Translations under genes and position numbers: made by a program | Assembly (NCBI GenBank): GCA_030490835.1 | Contig: CM059973.1 | Span: 57,478,008 to 57,542,007 of the forward strand | Reading direction: 5' to 3' | From: Annona cherimola | Taxonomy: Eukaryota; Streptophyta; Magnoliopsida; Magnoliales; Annonaceae | DNA: 64,000 bases | In this document: positions 10,864 to 23,315 of the stretch, piece by piece | How the letters are laid out: every line of letters begins with the position of its first letter | Position numbering within the stretch: the stretch's first letter is position 1 | The notes under the pieces: generated by a model | The model's database searches: none | The model's input: only the letters and a program-made list of their open reading frames with translations | Told to the model about the DNA's origin: nothing

Positions 10864-13800
10864 TGTGGAACCCCAAATTTTATGATCATGTATGAAATCC
10901 TAAGGTCATGAACCCTACGTAATGTATTGACTTTTATATGAAATAAATATATGATTTTCGTAATATATGGAATTGAAGGATCAAATAATTACTTATGAAA
11001 TATAATTTCAAAAGAATAGTAAATGTGAATACTGAAACGTGAATAGTAACTATGTGGTTAAAAGAAAGTGATAAATTAATCACTTTGGATTAACTTAATC
11101 ACGAAAAGACCAAATTACAATTTTACAAAAGTGAGATTAAATTGTAAATTTAGAAAAGATGATTGATTGGTAATTTTGACAAGAATGGAGACAAAAAGGG
11201 GCCTTAATGGGAATTTACAAAGGTTATATTTGGAATTTATAAGAAAACGGAGGGTAATTTATGATATCATAAAGATTGGATATGAAAATGAATTTTTACA
11301 AATTTTTCGGGAAGGAATTGCAAAATTCCGAATTATACCAAGTGAAATTGTTTAAATTTACAGAACATATGGAAAAATAAAAATAAATGAAATTTTTTTT
11401 GGCCAATTAGGGGTCCTAACTAACGGCCTATATTCATTCATATTATTTTCATTAAATCTAAGCATGTATAACTCGGATGAATTATACCAAGTGAAAATGT
11501 TTAAATTTTCAGAACATATGGAAAAATAAAAATAAGTGAAATTTTTTTTGGCCAATTAGGGGTCCTAACTAACGGCCTATATTCATTCATATTATTTTCA
11601 TTAAATCTAAGCATGTATAACTCGGATGAACAGAAGAATTTAATAGAAGATACTAAACTATGTGCTTTCTAATCTAGACGGATCAGATTATAAAAAATAA
11701 TTGACTAAATTACTTAACTTGAGTGCATCATGAACTTACTTCCAGAATAGCTGCCATGCATTTACGTTGATATTTTGTTTTTTTTTTTATATATATTTGC
11801 TTAGTTAATTAATATCTTAATATATATAAGGCCATTTGAGATGAAATTTTAGAAGCAAGCCTATTTTGATATACCCTACATAATGAATGGATTAAATTTT
11901 GAAAAACATGTTTACAAGTTTTTAAAATGAAATTTTATGACAAAATATGATTTTAATTAAGTTAAAATATGTACTTCGCTCCAATTGAGGTGAAATTTTA
12001 TGGGTAAGCCTATTTTAATATGCCTAATTTAATGAAGAAATGAAATTTTGGAAAACATGTTTCCAAGATTTTAAAAAGAGATTTTTATCCAAATATGAAT
12101 TAGTTAATTAAAATAAAATAGAATTTTTTTCAAAATTCTAAAAGGTACATTTTGTGAGCAATTGGATATATATTAATAAGAAATTTTTTTATAATATATA
12201 AGTGTGTATGTAGGCAGTTATGAATTAACTTATTGATGCAAATAATAATAATAAAAATTTTACATGAACGAACAAACGTGGACAGCTATATAAATGGTCG
12301 GTAATTACGTGGGCATCTACATGTGAATAACAAAAATCACATGAAGTGCTGGACGTCCCAAAAAAAGGGCAGCTGTAATTATTTAAATGCTGATTTTTTT
12401 AAAAAGCAACAGCTGTAATAATTTACGGCGGCAACTTCAGAAGGTTAAGCAATGAACCATGGTAAGACCGTTTAATGCATAGTATATAAAGGGAGCATGG
12501 TGGAGATATATGGCTAGACGAAGCTCAGGTGGGCAGATATATTGCTGAGTGATATTGGGAGAAAAGGAGTAGACGGTCCAAGCATTCAGCAGGTTCCTAT
12601 TTATTTATTTTTTTTTCTTTTAATTGCTGCACGTCCAAATATATTTCTAACTTCTGGAAATGCTGCTCGTTTAAGCATTTAAATTTTTTTATATAAAATA
12701 CATGGACGATCAAGAAGGTGCAAATGAGATGCTGCTGGACGTTAATGGATATACAGATTTTGTATTTATGAAATTCATAAATTTCAGTATTTATATCCTT
12801 GTTGAACGTAAATTTCCAAACAGATTTTTATAATCATGTTTAAAATATGATTTATAAGTAATGAAAAGATGGGTAAGGATTAATGTTATTAAACTAATTC
12901 AGTGTTAAACTAATTTAGGGATATTTTCATGATTAATTTGATAAGTCTAAGTTAATCTTGATTTATTGCTTCAAATCTGGAGGTTATGTGATGTTAGAAA
13001 CCAAAATATGAATGAGATGGTAAACAAAGGATTTTATCTATGAAAATATTTTTACAAGCTTATTATATGATCATTGAAGAAATAAAAAATTTTCAGCTTA
13101 AAATATTAAGCAGATTGCAAATTAAAAATCTGAGAAGATCAACCAAAATAGGGTAGAATGGGTAACAGGATCAGTCGTAGTAAATGATTTTTAATAACTT
13201 TTTTAGATGTACTTTTAATCTAAAATTTTGATATTTACAATATATTATGATGATCACACGAAAAAAATTAAATATGATTTTTGGATGACATAAGTATGGT
13301 TTCAAAATAACGTGATTAGGGATGTTCCAAATTTTACAATACTGTCCAGCACAGTGAAAATGTCAAAATAAATATATAATGTTAATATTTATTTCTTAAA
13401 TTTTTATGAGTGTTAATTCATGTAGTTATCGATGAATGACAGAAATTTCAGAGTTAAATACCTTGATTTGATTATAAATAAAGATTTAGAGAAATCAGTA
13501 CACCTGATTTCATCAAATGTGGACAGTTTGAGAAATAATCAAAAATAAATATGAAAACTAAGTGAAAGTGATCCAAATTAATATATATATGTTAGGAAAG
13601 ATGTAATAAACGATTATGGATAGCAAATTAATGCTATTATATGTATATGGAATTAATGGATGAATAAGAAAATGGAACATAGTGAAAATAAGAAGAGAAG
13701 GGCTGTTTTGGAATTTAATAATAAGTTTCAGAATTTTTAAATGAGAATTATGATTATGTTAATCAAGGTATGTTATGGAATATATTATAGTAATTAAAAG

Positions 13801-16173
13801 AAGTTTGTTAAGTCAAATTCATGCTTAAAACATGAATTATGGAACCTTATACGCATATGTTTATAAGTGGCTAAAATGATTTATTTAGCCAAGATAATCA
13901 TGATTAATTCAAAACGCATGAATTATATCATGATATACTAGACAAGAGCTATGTCATGATATTTTTTTATTTTAAAAAAAATGCCAAATTTTGAAACCCA
14001 TAGACAGTGCCAAACACGCTGTGAACAGTAATTAGGAACAGTGATCATGAACAATAATCATGAATAGTAAACAGAGTGATTTTGGCAGAAATAAGATTGA
14101 TATTCATAAGGATGTAAGAATGGAATTTTTAAAGATTTTTGGGATAACAATCCATATGTGAAAATAGAGACCAAATTAACCTCTATAAGAGTTATGAAGG
14201 AAAATAAAGTGATTATGACATATACATGGGATAGAAACCCTAAGATGAATTCAAATTTAATAGTAGAAATGTGCAAGCATGGAATATTATGTCTATATGA
14301 GAAAAATGGTTCTTTTCATTTGCATAGGAAAAGAAATGGGTACAAGTGAAAGATATAAGTTAACTACGCAGGTAAGCTAGCAAACCTTTTGAAAATACAA
14401 TTTTATACGACCTTATTCTGCAATCTTAAATTGTCTTGGAAATTATTTCATTAAAAGCAAATCCTTTTAATGTTGAAAAATATTGAAATGCAAATGTTGA
14501 AAAGGTTGTGTTGAAAGGAAAATGAGATTTTAAAATGATATTTGAAATAAATGTATTAGAATAGTTTTATTTCAAGGTTTTGAAGTATTTTAAGGATATG
14601 TTTCAAAGGTTCTCTAAATATTGGATTATTTTGGAATTTCCAAAATCCATTGGATTTAAGGAAGGCCAACACGATAAATTAATTTGAAAATCGATTTGAG
14701 TAATGTTCAAAGGATTATACAAGTCTATTACATATAGAAATGAACAATAAGACAGGTACACAAAAGTATATGATATTAAATGAAAGCATGTACTTGCATG
14801 TCCTTTGATCATAAAAAAAAACCATAAATGGGAAAAGCATTTATAAGAAAAATCTTTTGATTTCAAATATTTTTTAAAGACATTTTATCGTTCAGAAATT
14901 ATTTACAAAACGGTTAGAAAATATTGTTATTTTAAATATTTTCCTTGAATACTTCAAATGAGTTATGAAATATAAATGTTTTAAGGTTGACCATCCTTAT
15001 AAAACGTTTTGAGCATAGAACTCATTGACATGGGTTAAGCCCAGTTTTTAAGATTTGAAAGGAATACAGGCTGAGGTCTGTAGTATTTTATGAAAGCATA
15101 TTAGCATCAAGTTTTCAGAAAAAAGACACAGACTGTGATCTGTGGTTTTTATAAAATAATGCTAGCATATGAATGTGAAGGAATAGTGTGCACAAGGATT
15201 ATGTACTAGGTCTACTGTAAATGATATGCAAGCTGGACGCGGTTGCAAATTGGGCCCCCTTTGCATAGGCCGAGTTGCTTGAATAAGGCTAAATGCCGGC
15301 GGCACCCTCCCTGAAATGGGAGATGAACACGGATAGTCGCCTGGCTCGCGGGCTATCACCTGGAAGGGTTTCTCTCCTAAGGAATGATGATCACTTGATA
15401 AGTGTCACCTACCAGATGGACAGAGACGTATTGCATGTTGCATATGCTTAAAAAGGGTTTTATGAAAAGTATTTTAGGACATGACAATGTCCTATGAGAA
15501 AAGGAGCTTCAATGAAAAATATTTTAGAACATAAATATGTTTTTATATGTCAAGTTTTACAAGCATATATTTGTCATGAATTGGGATTATGAAATATTCA
15601 TGAAAGGTATTTATGAAAAGGTTTCCTCCAATTGCTAGTCGAACGCTTGTTAAGCGTCTACTACTGAAAGGTGAGAAATGCATTTAAAATGAAAAATGCT
15701 TGCTTATTGAGTTTCGACTCATGTTTTGTTTTCCGCAACCATAGACAGGTACCGCACAGGCAATGCAGGAAAGGAAAAGAGGATGAAGAAAACTTTTCAA
15801 CAAACTAGTCTGTATATGGTATGAAGGATTATATGGAATCTTCAAAATATGTATGTATGAAATGTTTAGATTGAAAGAACTTGTGATGTAGATAAGTCAT
15901 TTATTGTGATATGAATAATATATGTGAAATTAATGTCAAGAATATGTTCATATATGATGATATGATGTTATTATGAGTATCATGCGTAAAGTTGATGACA
16001 AGTGTTTGTTATGTGATTAAAAACAAAAAAAAAGAAAGAAATGAAACGAAAATTTGGAGGAGATCCAATTTAAAAATCCCGCCGTGTGATCAGGGCAACA
16101 ATCTTGAGTCACGTTTACCAATCAATAAAGATCCCGGAGTAAGGCTTTTAGGCACCCGGGTCGGGGCGCCACA
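10864..16173 (+). repeat. Chromovirus 3' LTR (5.3 kb)
   Basis: Begins TGTGGAACCCC after the PPT and ends GGGGCGCCACA. Its first kilobase resembles the start of the solo LTR at 50936 (shared GTGAATAGTAACTA and GGATTAACTTAATCAC). Its last 2.8 kb repeats 4713-7539. It contains a 149 bp tandem duplication at 11330-11627. At 5.3 kb it is about twice the solo LTR length, so it may include an unrecognised insertion between about 11700 and 13361. No gene is seen. Confidence 0.78.
11330..11627. repeat. 149 bp tandem duplication
   Basis: 11330-11478 and 11479-11627 are the same 149 bp unit with only about three differences (for example AAATTTAC against AAATTTTC). It lies inside the chromovirus 3' LTR. 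Near identity shows it arose late. Confidence 0.9.
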
Positions 16174-17560
16174 ACTCCCACTTGAACCATTGCTTATCCT
16201 CAAGCAAATATAGAATAATCACACCACAAAATTTCAAGAATTAGCCTTTTAAGAACTTTGAGCAAAAAAAATATAAATGATCATCAAAACCAATGAGAAT
16301 ATTAAATCAAAAAATTTTGAAACATAGACTTGTCAAAATCTCAAACAAAAATCCTTTTCACTCAATTAATACTGAACACATTGTTACCTTTTCTACTTTT
16401 ACTCATTAGGAGTTCAAAGATTCCCGCAATACAAACTCTTATTTCTCAGATATCTTTCCTTTGTTATCTAGTTGTTCGATATACACATTTAATCATTCAA
16501 TTAATGGTAGTAATACAGAAAATACCTCACATACATCTCATTAAATCTTGGCATCAAAATTACCCCCACCATCTCACTTGACTAGATCATAGAATGGTAA
16601 GAGCTTTAATGGGACAATGTTAGGTTTGGATCGAGCATTAAAAATTCAAAATTAAATAGTCTCTACAAGGAAATCAAATCACTCCACACTTAGTATTTTT
16701 ATTATTATTTTTAAACCAGTTCTTACCCTTGGTATAGTTTTTTCTTTTTTACTTTTTCAAACCAAGCCCAATAATAACTCCCCTCGCCATGTTTCAAGGT
16801 ATCTTGGGAACTATTTTCATATGCAAATCCTCTCACAATATTTTAGGTTATCTAGGGAGTCATTTTCATCAATGCACTAGCCATGTCGTTGACCTCATTC
16901 TCATTATTCTTTTCAACTCCAGATTCAAATTTAAAGTCAATTCATTTCAAAAGGTGAGAATTTTAGAAAGAAATCTCAGGCACAAAGGGGTAAACAATAA
17001 TAATACTTTCAAAAATAGACACATCAGACAAAAGAATGCTTTAATCATATTCTATAAACAAGTCAAGTTGAGAATTAGCTTTGGAAATCCTTTAACCAGA
17101 ATGAGATTCTCGTGCATGTCAAAAAAACTACCTCATTTAATTCATCATTTTGTGTATTAGAAATAATTTTTAACAAATTAGAAAGAATTACTTTAAGCTT
17201 GAAAGGAAGCAGAATTTGTGCCTTAGTACATTAGTTTTATCAAGTGATCTAAGATAAAATATGGGTATTTACAACATGTACATGGTTAAAAAAAATTCAA
17301 TATCTCAATAAAGTTCGATTATTCACTTAACTCAAAGTGTTTGAAATTCCAAATATGGTCTATTTAAAGGAACACTAAAAACTCAAAGTGGGGTTTCAAT
17401 CAGCCTTGTGTCAACATTCATACTTATTTGACACAAAATTTCAAAAACTTCTACAAAATTCATCATGATAATCATTTGAAATAATCAAAGGGATAATCAA
17501 ATAAAATACAGTGCAACGAATTCACCTCCACACTTAAAACTGACATTGTCCTCAATGCCT
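16174..17560 (-). other. 3' non-coding part of a Tat/Athila-like gypsy element
   Basis: Read on the minus strand, 17520-17560 gives CATTGAGGACAATGTC followed by TTTTAAGTGTGGAGG, a signature of the region downstream of the coding part in Tat/Athila gypsy elements. A sister signature (TTGAGGACAATATTAATTT) occurs on the plus strand at 41795. Further on, ACTCCACACTTAG at 16681-16694 is a second copy of the AAGTGTGGAG part. The frames at 16330 and 16789 show no known domain. The left border is the end of the chromovirus LTR. Confidence 0.55.
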
Positions 17561-17779
17561 AGGATAATTCATTCAACAAAAACTTGTATATCAACCTTAA
17601 ACAAGTGTTTTTAAAAGAATTTAAGATGCTAACTTCCTTATTTGAGCATTGAGGTTTTCCTACTGCATTCTTTCTATGTGAGTTCCTGTAAAACAACCAT
17701 AAAGACTTCCAAGTCAACAAGTATTAAAATCCTAAAAACGTAAACAAAAATACTAGAAAGAAACTAATGCGCGCCTAAA

Positions 17780-19380
17780 ATAATCTTGGGTAACCTCTTA
17801 AGCAGCTCTAAGTTTAACGTCTTCAGCCGGACTGGTAGAATATGCATCAACCAACACCTAATCTTTCAAATACAAGCTCGTGTGGGTATTTTTGTAAGTT
17901 TTGTTGTGTTGCATCTCGTATATTTGTGAAACTTAGACTATCACCAGTCGTGATATCCAACAACTCCTTCTGCAATATTATCTTGTTATAATTTCCTGCA
18001 AAATCATAGATGTTGTTAGTAACAAAAAAGATCAAAATACAATGAGAGAGAATTTTTTCTAAAATTATGATCATTAATATCCATCTCTTCAAGATTTATG
18101 TATTGTTCAACTACTCTCGATGGAAAAATAAATAAGGGCATATATAGCTTTGATGGTATAGATGACTATGACTTTTTTATCTATGTTTCCTTAGATGTAT
18201 TGATCATCATATCTTTCTCACTGCTTTCATCCAGAGCTTCCTTAGGATTTGATTGATTTTTAATTTTCTTTTTTCACCATCAAGTAAACTAGGGATTAGT
18301 TGACTTCTCCTACTTCTAGAGGCAAAATCGTATTTGATCCTTGTCCTGATCCTTGTCATATCTACCTCCTAAGTGAGTCTATTTTCTAGACCTTCAAGCA
18401 AGGAACATATTTCAGCCATATCCACTAATGGAACTTAAGGGGGTCTAGCAGGTTCTTGTGAAGTCTGTGGGGAACGAGAGCAATAGGAGGCTAGAGATGC
18501 TGGCCTTGGTGATATAGGTGGGGCTTGGAACTCCTCCTCAATAGGTACCTCTCCTACATGTTCCTCACAAAAATGACCTCCTTCCATTCCTCCTTGAAGT
18601 TGCTCCCATATGAATGCTTCGATGTTTATTTTCATTCATTGGAGCAAAGCCTTGTTGATTGCATTTGTAGGCTGTCACATTATTCAAACGGCTCATCAGT
18701 GAGATCAATTCTTGAATACTTAAGGATTTTTGTAATCTAATGCCCATACCCAAGAATTCCACGTGGATTTTTTTTTCGAAGTACAAGGGCATTCAATAGC
18801 AATTTGGGAAGGGATATGTGGCTTCGGTTTACTAATTGCCAAATGATAGAAGCATCCTTTGAATTCACAGCATTTCTTCATCCACCTTTTGGAAAGACGC
18901 AGTGGGCTACAAATAGCTTGATTACTCGCAGCCTAGGGAACATATCCATGTAGTGAAGAAACTTGTGTCGCTCCCTATACTTGTTGCTTCTGGTCAATTC
19001 ATTGTACAATTGAGGAATTGTTAATCCTTCTGGAGTTCTATCCCTTTCTGAAGGGACTTGCAAAATAGCTCCAATAATTTGGGTTGCTTCCTCTCTGTGA
19101 TCTTTTACATTGATCTTCATACCTTTCACATGGGTGTTATAGGCTTCTTGGTTCCAATAGTAGTAAAATTGTCAGGTTAGGTCTGGATAAATTTGATAAT
19201 CCTCTTTAAATAAACCAGTCCATCCTCGAAAATCAAGTAGTTCTTCAATTCAAAATTCATAGTCTCTTCGAAAATCAATGTCGATGATCTTAAGTAGAAA
19301 AATTTTCCTTTCATAGAAGTGGGCCTAAAATCGTCGATGTTGTTGAGGTTTATAAAATATTCCACCAGCATTTTCTTAAC
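17780..19380 (-). pseudogene. Decayed ORF of Tat/Athila-like element (extra, envelope-position ORF)
   Basis: The minus strand reads right to left as broken frames: 19371-19177 (FINLNNIDDFRPTSMKG), 19129-18878 (GAILQVPSERDRTPEGL ... VIKLFVAHCVFPKGG), 18792-18565 and 18635-18435, then a degraded stretch to about 17850. Near 17790-17840 the motif for AGACGTTAAACTTAGAGC and GAGGTTACCC appears, homologous to 41515-41555 and typical of the end of the coding part in Tat/Athila elements. The VAHCVFPKGG region resembles plant transposon-associated proteins of the Transposase_32 kind by my reading, which is a weak call. The right end is cut by the Harbinger element at 19381. Confidence 0.42.
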
Positions 19381-19383
19381 TTA

Positions 19384-19402
19384 GGGGTTGTTTGGCAATG
19401 AC
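19384..19402 (+). repeat. Left terminal inverted repeat of Harbinger element
   Basis: GGGGTTGTTTGGCAATGAC preceded by TTA. Pairs with 32682-32700. Confidence 0.68.
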
Positions 19403-19439
19403 TAAAACTCGTGTGTTCATTGAAAACTTTTCAATTGCA

Positions 19440-19870
19440 GGTACGAAAATGCGAAAACTGGTCTTTTCATGTTTACGGGGCACTGCTGCTGTCAGTACGG
19501 CAGCAGAAGCCATTGTCGAGTTCCAAAGACTAGATGAGGCAGATCGGCTTAGCCGATACGGAGACAGTGGGAAATGCAAGAGAACACCCTAGAGCCCCAA
19601 GCACTACTAGCGGCACCAATCCCGGTGAGCACCAGTCAATGCTGATCGGCGCACTCTCCGACCCATCGCGACGGCTTCTTCTTGCACGGGTTGCTGCGAG
19701 ACGTGCGCGATGGCGTCTGAGAAGGCATACACCAACGGTTGATCGGAAGCAAAAATGGCAAGCAACAGAGATCGACATTCAGCATTTCGATCCGTCCATC
19801 AGCTCGCCTGCAAAACCCCCTGTTCATCGATGATCACCTGCGACAACCCGTGATCGAGAGGTAACTCCCT
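19440..19870. other. GC-rich subterminal region of the Harbinger element
   Basis: Much richer in G, C and CpG than its surroundings. It includes an inverted repeat around GCTGCTGTCAGTACGGCAGC (19485-19506). Open frames on both strands (19534-19833, 19636-19827) look like shadows of base composition, with no known domain. It could be the promoter side of the transposon; the right end (32400-32680) is also GC-rich. Confidence 0.4.
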
Positions 19871-20149
19871 ATTTTTCCCTCTCCCTATTCGATCATTTGC
19901 GCGAGAAAATATCGTTGAATGATTAAACTGGGGCTGAACACTGATGAGTTGTTGGCTATTATGCCACATCTTGGTTTTTGCTCTGGAATCATTTTCGACA
20001 TTCAGAGCTTGTACCAGGCCACCAAGCCTTCTCTCGATGGCTGATGTATTACATTCTCCCTTGAACCATGTACCTCCACGTATTCTTGTTCCGGCAGAAG
20101 AGAACTGGGCTAATTTGTCAAGAGAAATAACCATCGTTTATGTTTAAAG

Positions 20150-23000
20150 AATATGTGCCTGCATGGCTAATGGCAGCATTGTTCATAATTTCATCAGCCG
20201 TGGTGTTGGAAATTATTCCTAAAACAACAGATTTATAGTCCATTGTTCGTCCTTTGCATGAATCATTTGTGTCTCTCCATTATATTGCATCGATGCTTGT
20301 ATATTTTCATATCTTTATAGTTTGGAATTCATCATAAATTACTTATGATCTGCTGCCAATTTCTTTTGGGCTAAAACATAATTCAGGGCAAAATTTCTTA
20401 TTCTTCTGAAGAGGAAAGGCTGACATTAAATGCCTTCTAAACAACAAGCTCATTAGTCACAAATTAGTATGGAATTTAATGAATGAACTAGATGACAGTC
20501 CTTCCCTAATGCTCAGGGGCAACGATGTAAAAATCAGAGATTCCTCTAGCTAGTTTACTTACTCATTTTTCAACACAATTTTTCAGATACTTGCGGACTA
20601 AATTCTTATATCTATGTACCTTATATTTGTTCCACAACCCATGAAGATCTTGGATGATATTGGTGCACAACTTCCCAAATGAAGCTCAAGCAACCATATC
20701 TCACAAACCACCCTCTGAGAACTGGTAACAACCATAGGATTAAGGACGTGAGTCAGCAGTATATAAACCACAGAGATGGAGGCTTTTAAACCAACTAAAC
20801 CACTGAATTCTAAGAGTTAACAGCTTGATCATTATGAATGTAACCCTTGGTCGTGGAAAAAATGAGACATGCAGAAGTGTTTCATTCATTTTGACATTTC
20901 CTTTAAAAACAGCTCTGTCTATATGTAAGCACCCCCCCCCCAAAATCTCATTCTACTTTGTCCCGCTTAGAGGATAACTTTACTCACAATTCATTCCTTC
21001 AATCTCCAGTAAAGATAAGTTTGATGATATTTTGAAAGTAATCAAGTATGGCTCCTAATTAAACACATAAATACATTGCAAAGTGACATGAGAAATAGCC
21101 ACAACGAAACTTTAGCCATGAAGCTTTAACAGCTTGGCTCCAAATTCTAACTCTCCATCGACTGAGCACAGAATCAGTTGTATACCAAATACCAAATTCT
21201 AACTCTTCATGGCTTAGATGGTTCTACACATAAATAATATATAAGTCCACCATAAGGATCGCAAATTTTAACATGTTCTTGCCAATTGATCTTGGGAACA
21301 ATGCGAATTAAAGACCAAAGATCCATCAAATTTGTGCAAGATTCAACCAATGATTGAACAGATGTCTAGTATCTGGATGATCGACAGATCAATATGGTTG
21401 TGTCAAAAATATCAACAAACGAGTACGCAAATCCATATTTATGTGATTCTACATACCAGCCAATGAGTTTCTTCTGGTTTAGGAATGAAATCATCTCTCC
21501 CCTTAGCTAAATCCATGTATAATGGAGAAAGTTGCTTGATCAAAGGAAGAACTTGTTTCATAAGCATGGGGTTAACATTCTCCAGTTGCTTGAGGGCCAT
21601 TTCTTCCTGAGGTATTTGTCAAAAAACAATTATATACATTGATAAAGAAAAGCCACAATGAGTTAACCTACTGAAGGAAAGAAGAAAATTCCCTTAACAA
21701 ATGCTCAAAAATATCCAACTTCTGTACTTATTTCTTTGAATCTTACAAGAAATGTATATGAGTCCCTAAAAGTCTATTTTAGCTTTTTTCCGCTAGAGCA
21801 AGTCAAAAGAAAAATACATTTTTTTATGTACCCAGAAAACTTGATGGTTGGGTGGCGGAAATATAGCTTAGAAACCCAATTTGTATAAAATTTTACCAAT
21901 GGGAAATGTAAAATAAAGACATCTGAAATACCAATGGTTCTCATCTCACATTCAACAGCAGAACACAGCAACATAGATACTAATGCCCCTAATATTATCT
22001 TAAGACTTCTAATATCTCCTCCCTTGACTGATAGCAAGGCATAGGATGACACGATAGATCCCATCTGTGGAGTGGCTTAGATACAATTCGTCGCATCTAA
22101 ATTCAGTACAATAATGGGAGGTACAGTCAACCAAAGAAGACATGCCCCTCATCCATTGTACTAATCATAGATACAAAATAAAAACCAAACATAAATTCCA
22201 CCAAAAAAATGCTAAAATATTATATAATCGGTGTAAGGATTGGAATTCTTACAGAGCCAAAAGGAAGTTAATCAATTTCAAATAAATAGATAGTAAGTAA
22301 TAAGTTATAACTCACCCCACTACGGACTGATGGAGATGACATGAGTTGGGGAAGAAGTGGACCAAACCCGTGAGCCATTGGGATAATCTTCAATTGTTCC
22401 GCCCAAATTATAACTAGGATAAAATAAGCCCGAAATTGAACTTAACCCCACTAAAGCCATTGAGGCACATGTCATGATTTGCCTAGAGCTGAAGTGAATT
22501 TTTAGAGATTGTCCTGAATCCATAAAGACTGTTAATTGCAACCAAACAGTAATCCCATAAAAGACTGCCATCAATGTCCCTCACATGATACTTATCTGAA
22601 TTCAAAGACAGGTAACTCTTTCTTGTGTCTTCTACCTTTTCACATCTACGCTTTACATAGACGCTTTCCTCAATTTTACTTGTAGATTTTTAAATGGTAA
22701 TGCGTGAAACTCTCAAAGGTAAATACTCATAGTTAGGGTGACTACAATGCTAAAATTAATTGGCTAGGGAATTCAGGTAATTTCATTAAAGTCCCTAACC
22801 ACAATCCAAGGTTGTTGACTGACTTCCTTTAGTTGGATCAAAATGTTCCAGGATTAGTAAATTCAAATCAACTTGCTTTAAAAGCTAAATTTTCCTTTGT
22901 TTTATTGCACCATTGTCAATGTACAACATTGTATGTAGTTTCGTGATAAATGTTTGATGGCTCTTGTTCATAATTTACTAGTACCAATGGTGATTGTCTA
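20150..23000. other. Unassigned 2.9 kb inside the Harbinger element, with one exon-like stretch
   Basis: No transposon protein is recognised here. Base composition looks like plant intron or gene-flank DNA. A 9-10 base C run occurs at 20932-20941. On the minus strand 21457-21606 looks like an internal exon. Another open minus-strand stretch lies at 22320-22574 but has no recognisable domain. The segment may be host DNA captured by the transposon; that is inference. Confidence 0.35.
21457..21606 (-). pseudogene. Exon-like fragment of an unidentified gene (possible capture)
   Basis: On the minus strand, exactly 50 codons lie open between a good splice acceptor (AATACCTCAG before 21606) and a good donor (GTATGT after 21457). 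The peptide begins EEMALKQLENVNPML and ends DDFIPKPEETHWL, lysine- and leucine-rich and hydrophilic, unlike random AT-rich translation. I do not recognise the protein. It lies upstream of and antisense to the transposase, inside the Harbinger ends, so capture of a host gene piece is one explanation. A chance open stretch is the other. Confidence 0.3.
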
Positions 23001-23315
23001 TACATGCATTTTCTTGAAGTAACTGGTAAAAAATTCTTTTCAAATTGTTCCAACATGAATAGTTCTTCTTCCCCACATATAGATTCCTTAATCCAAACTG
23101 CATTACCAACCATTGGGGACTCAGTTCAAAATAGTTCGGGTCGTCACTATCAGCAACGTAGGTCATTCGTATTAGTAGGTGGAGCCTTAGCACTGGCTCG
23201 CGAGGAAGAAGAAAGTCAGGCGAATTTCAGTAATCGTGACTTAGCCCTCCAACGTGAATTATTCATGCATTCTTTGTTCCGTGGGGGGGATCGACGATGA
23301 ATTTCACAACTGCGA

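Larger units (their letters stand above)
4713..16173 (+). mobile_element. Decayed Ty3/gypsy chromovirus (Tekay/Del-like), internally deleted
   Basis: The layout is truncated 5' LTR (4713-7539), tRNA-Met PBS (7545-7556), decayed gag and protease (about 8836-9420), LTR-like filler (9600-10310), integrase end with chromodomain-like tail (10319-10830), PPT (10849-10863), 3' LTR (10864-16173). Reverse transcriptase and RNase H are absent. The 3' LTR starts TGTGGAACCCC and ends GGGGCGCCACA, like the solo LTR at 50936-62263. The left edge lacks the first 2.5 kb of LTR and no duplication is seen, so the element is a truncated relic. The Tekay/Del placement is inferred from the gag knuckle, the ILGMDWLSRK protease tail and the integrase end. 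Confidence 0.8.

Noticed and set aside
14058..14866. Short frames at 14058-14349 and 14603-14866 (also 5914-6207)
   Set aside because: They recur in the two copies of the same LTR, are disrupted differently, and encode only AT-rich hydrophobic text.
19534..19833. GC-rich open frames on both strands near the left Harbinger end
   Set aside because: Frames overlap on opposite strands and show no domain. Low stop density is explained by GC content.
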